DNA of 5,999 nucleotides, taken from NCBI GenBank assembly GCA_023251215.1, contig JAHEZF010000111.1:1-5999 (forward strand), written 5' to 3'. The position numbers and the translations under genes were made by a program. Shown here in pieces: positions 1 to 5,738 of the stretch (within the stretch, counting starts at the first letter, position 1; every line of letters begins with the position of its first letter). Under the pieces are notes generated by a model. It did not search any database, was not told the DNA's origin, and saw only the letters and a program-made list of their open reading frames with translations. The stretch is from Sphingobacteriales bacterium (GTDB taxonomy: Bacteria; Bacteroidota; Bacteroidia; Chitinophagales; Chitinophagaceae).

Positions 1-1
1 C

Positions 2-1456
2 AGTTCAGCCCTTACTTACTACAGCGATTATTATGGCAGCGATAATAAAGAGAAGGGAGGGATTTATTATTACAGGGGGCGTTGTAAACAAAAGCTTAAC
101 CGGTATAATGACGCTATCGACGATTTTAACTCAACGCTTTCCTACAATTATAGTGATCCGGGATATGCTTACTGGAACAGGGGCGCCTGTTATTATGAAT
201 TAGAAAAATATAAAGAAGCTGAAGACGACTATATAAAAGCGATTGACAAAATTTCAAACAACGAAGACCTTTCCTCTTTATATGAACACCGGGGCGACTG
301 TCAGGCACACCAGGGTAATTATGAAACTGCCTATTCTTTATATACAAAGGCTGTGAGTTATGATTCCAAAAACTACAATGCTTACTGGCAGAGGGGCCAC
401 TACAAAAGTGAAGATGGAAAATATAATGATGCATTGGCTGATTTTAATAAAGCTATTGAAATGATTACAACCGGGGTCAGCTCTGCCAGCAATAGCGACC
501 TGGCAATTCTTTACCGCAATAAAGCATTAATGCATAAAACGCTGAAACAGTATGATGATGCCATTGCTGCCATTAATAAGTCGCTGCAAAGTGATCCCAA
601 TCAGGCAAAAACCTACCGGGTAAGAGGAGATATTTACCAGGCAATGAAAAAATATGACAAGGCCAAAGCAGATTATGAAAATGCCATCACACTCCAAACT
701 GATAATAAGATCAAGTCAGCTATTTATCTTGACCGTTCCATGATGGCATGGAGTGTATTGGATTATAAAAGCTGCCTGGATGACCTGAACAAAGCCGTGG
801 CAACTGACCCGGAAGATGGAATGAACCACTGGCATCTTTCGATGCTGTATGGGTATAAAAAAAATTATCCTCTCGCCATTAAGGAATGTAATGCAGCCAT
901 GGATTTATATAAAAATGATTCTTCTTCCACAGCCAGCCTGCTTTGGCTAAGGGCTTCTCATAAAGACAATTCGGGAGATTTTAAAGGTGCAGCAGAGGAT
1001 TATCAAACTTACCTGAAATATTATCCCAACAGCTATAGCGGTTACTATGAACTGGGCCGGCTTTTTAAGTGGAAAATGAAAAACAATGACCTTGCTGATG
1101 CTAATCTTTCCAAAGCAGATGAAATGGCCGGAAAGAATGGCGATACTGTTAAAGGCTGTTACATTAATATCATTAAAGGAAATAAAGAGGAAGCCATTAA
1201 GACGATGCAGCAGGTATTGCAACTAACTTCCAAAACCGATAACTACTATTATAAGTGGAATCTTCATAACATGACATGCATGTATGCTTTGGCAGGTAAT
1301 GCGGCAAAGGCATTCGAGTATCTGGACAAGTCATTAAAAGCAGGATTCGACGATTACCTTCATCTTGTAAATGACAGGGATCTTGTTTCCCTTATGAAAC
1401 TGCCTCAATGGAAAACGATATTGACTAATTACAAGGTGCCAGCTCCAAAGTTTTAG
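2..1456 (+). CDS. TPR-repeat protein, 5'-truncated by the window edge
   Basis: The reading frame is open from base 2 to the TAG at 1454-1456, giving 484 residues, and the true start lies to the left. A GTG at 353 is an internal valine codon, because recognisable TPR units continue upstream of it. About a dozen helix-pair units of roughly 34-38 residues follow each other, with a recurring Y/W-x-x-R-G opening (YYYRG, YWNRG, YEHRG, YWQRG, YRVRG) and A-x-x-D-(F/Y)-x-x-A-(I/L) second helices. The last ~45 residues (AFEYLDKSLKAGF, then NDRDLVSLMKLPQW) match the capping segment common at the C-terminus of bacterial TPR proteins. TPR solenoids mediate protein-protein contacts. No enzymatic or membrane segment is visible in this part, and a signal peptide or N-terminal domain would lie outside the window. 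The partner and pathway are unknown. It converges on the sigma factor gene and shares no operon with its neighbours here. Confidence 0.93.
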   Translation, partial: SSALTYYSDYYGSDNKEKGGIYYYRGRCKQKLNRYNDAIDDFNSTLSYNYSDPGYAYWNRGACYYELEKYKEAEDDYIKAIDKISNNEDLSSLYEHRGDCQAHQGNYETAYSLYTKAVSYDSKNYNAYWQRGHYKSEDGKYNDALADFNKAIEMITTGVSSASNSDLAILYRNKALMHKTLKQYDDAIAAINKSLQSDPNQAKTYRVRGDIYQAMKKYDKAKADYENAITLQTDNKIKSAIYLDRSMMAWSVLDYKSCLDDLNKAVATDPEDGMNHWHLSMLYGYKKNYPLAIKECNAAMDLYKNDSSSTASLLWLRASHKDNSGDFKGAAEDYQTYLKYYPNSYSGYYELGRLFKWKMKNNDLADANLSKADEMAGKNGDTVKGCYINIIKGNKEEAIKTMQQVLQLTSKTDNYYYKWNLHNMTCMYALAGNAAKAFEYLDKSLKAGFDDYLHLVNDRDLVSLMKLPQWKTILTNYKVPAPKF

Positions 1457-1469
1457 TGAGGCGGTTTTC

Positions 1470-1492
1470 CGGAAATAAATTTCTTATTTCTG
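1470..1492 (+). terminator. weak hairpin after the TPR gene, possible terminator
   Basis: A 7-bp perfect stem GAAATAA/TTATTTC (1472-1478 with 1484-1490) and a 5-base loop lies 15 bases after the TPR stop. It can extend to 9 pairs through one G-U and one C-G. The stem is AT-rich and no T-tract follows, so it is a poor match to a classical intrinsic terminator. Convergent genes need termination in this gap, which is the main reason to list it. The rest of the 1457-1664 gap shows only short palindromes (TTTCCGGAAA at 1466-1475, AACCGGTT near 1519) and nothing gene-like. Confidence 0.3.
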
Positions 1493-1664
1493 AAACATAT
1501 ATAAATCCTGTTTATAGAAACCGGTTCTGTTTCAATATGGGAATGCAACATTTATCGGACCTTTTTTATCCTGAGAGACAGTAATGGAGCATTTGGAAAT
1601 AAAAAAGACGCTGAATAGAGCAAGGGTTTTGTGTAATGAATACAGTTAATAACTTCATAACTGG

Positions 1665-2921
1665 TTAACAAAGGCCAATTTTTTTCAATAGTAATTGTTT
1701 TTCGGCTTGTGAGTTAGTTAGCTGAATTGCTTTTTCAAAAAATTTTCTGGCATTTTCTTTTTCGTTCATATCAAAATATATTTCACCAAAAGTAGCATAG
1801 TACAAATAGTGCTGTTCCATCCCCTTTATTTGACGCAGCTCACTCAAGGCATTCTGCCGGCTGATGGCATAAGCTGATGCAATGGCTTTGTTCAAGGCTA
1901 CTACCGGGTTGGGTTGCAATTGGTAAAGCATTTCATATAAATGATAAATACTTATCCAGTCAGTTTGCTCAAATGAAAGGGCAGCAGCATGAAGTGAAGC
2001 AATGGCTGCTTCGAGGTGATAAGCGGAAACCTGATAAGGTTCAGCGGCCTTATCCAGGTACTCAAAACCTTGCTGTATCAGCGGCTGATGCCATTTACTG
2101 CGGTCCTGGTATTTTAAAACAATGATATGACCTTTGTCATCTATTCGTGTATTTAATCTTGATGACTGAAAACACATCAACGCCATAAGGGCTTTACTTT
2201 CCGGAAAGGAGGTAAGTGAATGTTGTGTAACTAAATGGCAGAGCCGCATAGCTTCTTCGCAAAGGTCTTTACGGATGAGATTATGAGCATCAGAAGAATT
2301 ATATCCTTCATTAAACAGAAGATAAAGTGATTTCAGTACCGCATCAACCCGATGTGCCAATTCATCGCTATGCGGAACATTCAGCTCAATTTTTTCTGCT
2401 TTGATTTTTTCTTTGGCCCGGTAAATTCTTTTGCTGATGGTTTCATCGTTTGTCAGAAACGCTTTTGCAATTTCATTTACACTAAGGCCGCAAAGTGTCT
2501 TTAATATAAGTGCAATCTGTGAATCTTCAGCAATGGAAGGATGGCAGCAGGCGAACATCATCCGCAACTGGCTGTCCTGAATTTCATTTTCCAAAAACAA
2601 ATTATTTATTGTGGGTGTAAGTGTGTATTCTGATTGCAACAGGTAAGCGTATTGCGAACTGATTTCCTTAAATCTTTTTTCCCTGCGCAGGAAATCAATA
2701 GCCTTATTTTTTGCCACCCGGTACAGCCATCCCGATGGATTATCCGGGATATTACCATAACTCCATGTATTCATCGCCTGCAGCAAAGTATCCTGAACAA
2801 TATCCTGTGCAGTTTCCAGGTTCTGTAAACCGAGTAAACGTGACAAAACCGCTACCATCTTTCCCGACTCATGCCGGAAAAGATGGTCAACTGTCTGATG
2901 AATATTACTGGTAGGTTCCAA
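1665..2921 (-). CDS. ECF-type RNA polymerase sigma factor with C-terminal DUF6596/TPR-like extension (COG4941, ECF42-like)
   Basis: This 418-residue protein is about twice the length of a plain ECF sigma factor. Sigma region 2 spans residues ~10-83 (HLFRHESGKMVAVL, then QDIVQDTLLQA and the PSGWLYRVAKNKAIDFLRR core-binding and -10 recognition segment). Region 4 spans ~118-173 (LRMMFACCHP, then LSVNEIAKAF...ISKRIYRAKEKI helix-turn-helix). The LRxxFxCCHP signature, the LLFNEGYNSS motif near residue 205 and the NPVVALNKAIA segment near 340 are typical of COG4941 sigma factors, whose C-terminal half is TPR-like. That half is thought to control activity in place of a separate anti-sigma factor. The start is TTG at 2919-2921: an in-frame TAA lies 18 bases upstream of it, no ATG lies between, and the first Met codon (residue 22) is already inside region 2. 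It begins 29 bases after the glycosylase stop, so the two are probably co-transcribed. The DGPF/YCII-type gene usually linked to ECF42 factors is absent from this window. Confidence 0.93.
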   Translation of the reverse strand: MEPTSNIHQTVDHLFRHESGKMVAVLSRLLGLQNLETAQDIVQDTLLQAMNTWSYGNIPDNPSGWLYRVAKNKAIDFLRREKRFKEISSQYAYLLQSEYTLTPTINNLFLENEIQDSQLRMMFACCHPSIAEDSQIALILKTLCGLSVNEIAKAFLTNDETISKRIYRAKEKIKAEKIELNVPHSDELAHRVDAVLKSLYLLFNEGYNSSDAHNLIRKDLCEEAMRLCHLVTQHSLTSFPESKALMALMCFQSSRLNTRIDDKGHIIVLKYQDRSKWHQPLIQQGFEYLDKAAEPYQVSAYHLEAAIASLHAAALSFEQTDWISIYHLYEMLYQLQPNPVVALNKAIASAYAISRQNALSELRQIKGMEQHYLYYATFGEIYFDMNEKENARKFFEKAIQLTNSQAEKQLLLKKIGLC

Positions 2922-2950
2922 ATGTTTTTTCTGATTTTTTTATCTCCGGA

Positions 2951-3529
2951 TTATCCCCGGGTTACTATTTTTTGTACCTGCCGTTTAAAATCCGGTATAA
3001 CTTTTCTTTGAAACCAGGGGTTTTTAGCCAACCAGAAACGGTTGCGGGGCGACGGATGCGGGAGTGGAAAATATTCCGGCAAATATTTTTTATACGCTTT
3101 TACCGTTTCTGTAAGATTGTCCTTAACCGATTCCTTTAAATAATAATTCTGTGCGTACTGACCAATAAGCAACACCAGTTTTACATCCTTCATTCTTTGC
3201 AAAAGTGCTGCGTGCCATAACGGTGCACATTCCGGCCGTGGTGGCAAGTCGCCTGAAGTTCCTTTGCCGGGATAACAGAATCCCATCGGCATCAATGCAA
3301 ATAGTTTAGAGTTGTAAAATTGTTCTTTCGAAACACCGAGCCATCGTCTCAGCTCATCACCGCTTTTATCATCCCATGCAATGCCGCTGTCATGCACTTT
3401 CTGACCCGGCGCCTGGCCGATGATTAAAATCTTTGCATCAGGACTTACAGAAAACACAGGCCTGGGTTTATACGGCAAAAATTTTTTGCAGATGGTGCAG
3501 GCGGATACTTCAGCTATTAGTTTTTTCAT
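2951..3529 (-). CDS. uracil-DNA glycosylase superfamily protein, Fe-S (family 4-like) type
   Basis: This 192-residue protein has the two motifs of the uracil-DNA glycosylase fold: motif A GQAPG at residues 38-42 and motif B HPSPRN at 157-162. Such enzymes remove uracil or other deaminated bases from DNA in base excision repair. Four cysteines at 11, 14, 85 and 101 give C-x2-C-xn-C-x15-C, which fits the 4Fe-4S cluster spacing of family 4 enzymes. Further conserved-looking blocks are SGIAWDDKSGDELRRWLG (48-65) and GDLPPRPECAPLWH (93-106). Motif A has Gln where classical family 4 enzymes have Glu (GEAPG), so this is a distinct subgroup and substrate specificity cannot be read from sequence. The start ATG at 3527-3529 gives a usual N-terminus that places the CxxC close to the start. 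The gene follows a strong terminator on its upstream side, so its promoter should lie in the AT-rich 3530-3571, where I saw no clear -7 element. It precedes the sigma factor by 29 bases. Confidence 0.9.
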   Translation of the reverse strand: MKKLIAEVSACTICKKFLPYKPRPVFSVSPDAKILIIGQAPGQKVHDSGIAWDDKSGDELRRWLGVSKEQFYNSKLFALMPMGFCYPGKGTSGDLPPRPECAPLWHAALLQRMKDVKLVLLIGQYAQNYYLKESVKDNLTETVKAYKKYLPEYFPLPHPSPRNRFWLAKNPWFQRKVIPDFKRQVQKIVTRG

Positions 3530-3571
3530 GAGTAAAGTTCTTATATCTTTTTATCTTTTAAATTAAAAATA

Positions 3572-3604
3572 CAAAAAGGGATAAGCATGGCCTATCCCTT
3601 TTTG
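3572..3604 (-). terminator. intrinsic terminator hairpin after the SnoaL-like gene
   Basis: A perfect 12-bp stem, CAAAAAGGGATA (3572-3583) with TATCCCTTTTTG (3593-3604), and a 9-base loop begins 15 bases downstream of the SnoaL-like stop codon on the minus strand. The descending arm ends in five T, followed by the T-rich stretch GTATTTTTAATTT, as expected for Rho-independent termination. The A-run on the other arm makes it formally bidirectional, but no plus-strand gene ends here. It separates the globin/SnoaL group from the glycosylase-sigma pair. Confidence 0.85.
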
Positions 3605-3619
3605 AAATGCCGTTGTAAG

Positions 3620-3967
3620 TTAATTTTTGAAATAGGATTCATCTGTTACCATTCCATTCTTCCACTGCCGGCGGATGATTTCATGCCAGTACACTTTGCT
3701 TCCGTCTTTCATATCAAAATCAAATGTGAATTCACTCATACTTGTGTTGCCGCCAATTGAATTACCATGAAGTGTAATGCCATTTACTTTCTGAATGCCA
3801 CCGAGAAAACCCTGTAATTTGGTTTGTACATCTTTTTTGTCACCTGTTTCCATACCATTGTGGTCTTTTGTTTTAATGGAGGAGGCAAAATATTTGTCAA
3901 CTGCTTCCAGTATCTGACCTTGTTTTACCATTTCGTCCATTTCGTTTACCAGTTTTGTAAGTTCCAT
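3620..3967 (-). CDS. SnoaL-like / NTF2-fold small protein
   Basis: This is a 115-residue protein when started at ATG 3965-3967 (MELTKLVNEMDEM). The pattern fits the SnoaL/NTF2-like fold: an N-terminal helical part with GQILEAVDKYFA, a middle helix (DVQTKLQGFLGGI), then beta strands ending in the typical YWHEIIRRQWKNGMVTDESYF finish. Proteins of this fold range from small-molecule enzymes to binding proteins, and no catalytic residue set can be assigned here. The frame is open further upstream to an ATG at 4015, which would add 16 residues (MIPAISLIHSF...). I prefer 3967 because a candidate -7 element lies inside that extension and the family normally starts close to the first helix. No signal peptide is present with this start, so a cytoplasmic location is likely. 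It lies 98 bases downstream of the globin gene and ends at a strong terminator. Confidence 0.82.
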   Translation of the reverse strand: MELTKLVNEMDEMVKQGQILEAVDKYFASSIKTKDHNGMETGDKKDVQTKLQGFLGGIQKVNGITLHGNSIGGNTSMSEFTFDFDMKDGSKVYWHEIIRRQWKNGMVTDESYFKN

Positions 3968-3994
3968 AATATAATTTTTAATAAATGAATGTAT

Positions 3995-4002
3995 CAAAGA
4001 TA
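3995..4002 (-). promoter_or_regulatory. candidate Bacteroidota -7 promoter element for the SnoaL-like gene
   Basis: The minus strand reads TATCTTTG, a full match to the TAnnTTTG consensus used by the primary sigma factor of Bacteroidota. Transcription would start about 7 bases downstream, near 3988, leaving a leader of about 20 bases to the ATG at 3967. No convincing -33 TTG is found at the expected 19-21 base spacing, so the call rests on the -7 element alone. Confidence 0.42.
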
Positions 4003-4065
4003 TTGCCGGGATCATGGGATATTCATACAGAAAACACCTTTTTGATTGCAGATTTTCAACATTAA

Positions 4066-4524
4066 CTATTGCCCTTCCTTTTCAACAATATCAGGGCGCA
4101 ATTTTGCTATGATTGCCATTAATTCATCAAACTCTTTTTTCGGCACTTTGAATTTGTTCAATACATCTGTAAGATGTTTCGCTACAATATCAAATTCAGA
4201 AGCTTTAATTCCCAGGCCGACATGAGTTGTTTTAGCATCACGGCTTATTACTTTACAGGGGCCGCCGGTGACAGCACAAACAAGGTTTTTATTTTTTTGT
4301 TTGAATCCATCCCTTGAATCTTTACTCATGCCAAAGAACCGCTTGCCCACAACAGGGTCAGCAAAAAGCCTCTCGGCAAAATCATCTATTACCGCAGAGA
4401 TAGCTTCATAACCACCTAAGCGTTCGTAAAGAGATTTTTCCTGTGCCTGCGTTGTTGCCGAAATAATCAGCAGCAGGGAAATACTTATCAACACGCTATT
4501 AAAGCGACAAAGATTTTTTTTCAT
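4066..4524 (-). CDS. exported group-1 truncated haemoglobin
   Basis: This 152-residue protein starts with a Sec-type signal peptide (KKNLCRF, a hydrophobic core at residues 10-22, then TTQAQ with likely cleavage near residue 27), so the mature globin is probably periplasmic. The remainder is a 2-on-2 truncated globin: SLYERLGGYEAI at the N-terminus (31-42), the FADP turn (54-57), GGP at 87-89 and THVGLGI (100-106), where His101 is the proximal haem ligand (F8). Truncated globins bind haem and O2 or NO; roles include NO detoxification, O2 sensing and redox chemistry. Odd points: the B10 residue, Tyr in classical group-1 members, aligns with Ala50 (DDFAER), and the usual YtG after GGPC reads VIS. 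Cys83 and Cys90 flank the GGP turn and could pair by a disulfide in the periplasm. Cys6 is not in a lipobox. The start ATG at 4522-4524 gives a well-formed signal peptide. The upstream neighbour is an AraC-type regulator on the same strand. Confidence 0.92.
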   Translation of the reverse strand: MKKNLCRFNSVLISISLLLIISATTQAQEKSLYERLGGYEAISAVIDDFAERLFADPVVGKRFFGMSKDSRDGFKQKNKNLVCAVTGGPCKVISRDAKTTHVGLGIKASEFDIVAKHLTDVLNKFKVPKKEFDELMAIIAKLRPDIVEKEGQ

Positions 4525-4551
4525 TTTAAGTTTTTTGAGTGTGACAAAATG

Positions 4552-4568
4552 GATTTCAGTTTGAAATC
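4552..4568. repeat. perfect 7-bp inverted repeat in the globin leader
   Basis: GATTTCA (4552-4558) and TGAAATC (4562-4568) form a perfect dyad around a 3-base centre, 27 bases upstream of the globin start codon. It lies just downstream of a candidate -7 element (4576-4583), so it would cover the first transcribed bases. It could be an operator bound as DNA or a small hairpin at the 5' end of the mRNA. There is no T-tract suggesting termination. Confidence 0.5.
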
Positions 4569-4575
4569 AGCAAAG

Positions 4576-4583
4576 CAAACCTA
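4576..4583 (-). promoter_or_regulatory. candidate Bacteroidota -7 promoter element for the globin gene
   Basis: The minus strand reads TAGGTTTG, a full match to TAnnTTTG. The predicted start of transcription is near 4569, giving a leader of about 45 bases that begins with the inverted repeat at 4552-4568. A TTTG at 4609-4612 could be a -33 element, but its 25-base spacing is longer than the usual 19-21. The site suggests that the globin can be transcribed independently of the upstream regulator gene. Confidence 0.45.
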
Positions 4584-4603
4584 AAGGATGATGAGGGAGG
4601 AAG

Positions 4604-4634
4604 AAGTACAAAAAACGATTTATTTACTGTACTT
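4604..4634 (-). repeat. inverted repeat directly after the AraC-type gene
   Basis: AAGTACA (4604-4610) and TGTACTT (4628-4634) form a 7-bp stem around a 17-base loop, starting one base after the regulator's stop codon. The long loop and absence of a T-tract make it a weak terminator at best. It also lies just upstream of the candidate globin promoter, so a binding site is the alternative reading. Confidence 0.3.
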
Positions 4635-4635
4635 T

Positions 4636-5673
4636 TTACAAAATGAATGCAGTAGGGGTGATACCGGATACTGATTTAAAGAAGGCAGAGAAATGATTGG
4701 GCTCTTTAAAGCCTAACTCCCAGGCCGCTTCATGTACAGGCATGCCTTGCTGAAGAAGTGTTTTGGCGCTGCTAAATAATTCACGACGGATAAGCCGCCC
4801 AACAGAAGTTGAAAATTTTTCATTGGTTTTGCGGGCCAGCGTTTGAATGCTCATGTGCAATTTGCCGGCATAGAAAGAAACCGAATGCTCTGTTTTATGA
4901 TATTGCCTGATTAATTCTTCCAGGTTTTGTACAAAGGAATCGGGCATGGAATAATTAAATGTCTTACGAAACTCAAGCGGTGATGCATTGTACTTCAAAC
5001 TGAAAAAGCGGTTGAAGTAGGCGGGATCATCATAACCTAATTGTCCCGCTACCTGTTTTACTGATTTATCGGAAAAAACCAGTTGCCGTTGCGCCTCCAG
5101 CAGCAAACGCCTTTGCACTATTCTTTTTGAGGAAAGCCTAAGCTTTTTGTTGAGCAACGCTGCTGACTCCCGGTTAGTTTCAACGGCATTAAATTTTTTC
5201 TCTGAAAATATTTTTGTATCAGTTAGTTGTTCATCCAGCCGGTCACGAAAATTAAATATCAACCGGTATTCCTCTTTTTTTGCATGAAAGGGATTGAGCT
5301 GAAACCAGCTTTTCACTGACTGATTGAGCAGTTCACTGTCGTTGCAGCTCTGAGAAGAATGGCTTGAGAAAAAAGTATGTACAAATGTATCATAATCATC
5401 AATATGCCCGATGGAAACAAGATGCTTGAACAACACCCTTGATTCAGGGGTGTGGCCGACAATTTCAGATGTTATTTTTTTTCTCCATATCTCAAAGTTG
5501 CCAAACAAAAATTTGATGTACTGGCCCGGTGAGAGGTAAATGATTTTGTTTTCAAGATTATCGTATGTTGCAAAATCTATTTGGGCCATCCCGTTTCCTT
5601 CTTTAACATAAAGAATGCTGTGATGTTGCATCAGGTAGATGCTGCCGGTTTGCGGGATGAGTTTGCTGAACAT
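4636..5673 (-). CDS. AraC-family transcriptional regulator with two tandem AraC-type modules
   Basis: This is a 345-residue protein from ATG 5671-5673. The frame also allows a TTG at 5685 adding four residues (MPAI), which I consider less likely. Residues 1 to ~155 form a sensory part; its start (SIYLMQHHSILYVKEGNG, then IIYLSPGQYIKF) resembles the cupin-like N-terminus of AraC regulators, but the ligand is unknown. Two AraC/XylS-type DNA-binding modules follow. Module 1 (~156-238) has RRLLLEAQRQL, then SVKQVAGQLGYDDPAYFNRFF and ASPLEFR, a canonical second helix-turn-helix, but its first helix-turn-helix is shortened and lacks the normal turn. Module 2 (~247-345) has SVSFYAGKLHMSIQTLAR, then VHEAAWELGFKEPNHFSAFF and GITPTAF at the very end, and looks complete. 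One AraC regulator normally carries a single ~100-residue module. No signal peptide or membrane segment is seen. The gene lies 111 bases upstream of the globin, a plausible but untested target. The 65-base gap to the upstream gene holds no full -7 match. Confidence 0.9.
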   Translation of the reverse strand: MFSKLIPQTGSIYLMQHHSILYVKEGNGMAQIDFATYDNLENKIIYLSPGQYIKFLFGNFEIWRKKITSEIVGHTPESRVLFKHLVSIGHIDDYDTFVHTFFSSHSSQSCNDSELLNQSVKSWFQLNPFHAKKEEYRLIFNFRDRLDEQLTDTKIFSEKKFNAVETNRESAALLNKKLRLSSKRIVQRRLLLEAQRQLVFSDKSVKQVAGQLGYDDPAYFNRFFSLKYNASPLEFRKTFNYSMPDSFVQNLEELIRQYHKTEHSVSFYAGKLHMSIQTLARKTNEKFSTSVGRLIRRELFSSAKTLLQQGMPVHEAAWELGFKEPNHFSAFFKSVSGITPTAFIL

Positions 5674-5738
5674 AATTGCGGGCAAAGAATTTTAAAGTTA
5701 CGATTTTAAAAGAGGAATAAATGTCGGATGGGAGACAG

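Noticed and set aside
353..355. GTG as the start of the TPR gene
   Set aside because: The frame is open to the left edge and the upstream residues contain further TPR units (YYYRG, YWNRG, YEHRG), so this is an internal valine.
126..434. Minus-strand open frame opposite the TPR gene
   Set aside because: The plus-strand frame carries clear TPR repeats throughout this stretch; the minus frame is low-complexity and resembles no family.
947..1222. Minus-strand open frame inside the TPR gene
   Set aside because: Shadow of the TPR coding sequence; no independent start signal or recognisable domain.
1643..1663. CAGTTA/TAACTG inverted repeat just after the sigma factor stop as a terminator
   Set aside because: Only six pairs around a nine-base loop, AT-rich, with no T-tract following; not distinguishable from chance.
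1877..2125. Plus-strand open frame inside the sigma factor gene
   Set aside because: Antisense to the conserved C-terminal extension of the sigma factor; composition is not protein-like.
2634..2914. Two overlapping plus-strand open frames opposite sigma region 2
   Set aside because: They are antisense to the strongly conserved region 2 of the sigma factor and match nothing.
4504..4511. Cys6 of the globin precursor as a lipoprotein attachment site
   Set aside because: It lies before the hydrophobic core of the signal peptide, not at its end, so it cannot be a lipobox cysteine.
5683..5690. ATTCTTTG on the minus strand as a -7 element for the AraC-type gene
   Set aside because: The TTTG half matches but both leading bases (TA) are wrong, and it lies only ten bases from the ATG, leaving almost no leader.
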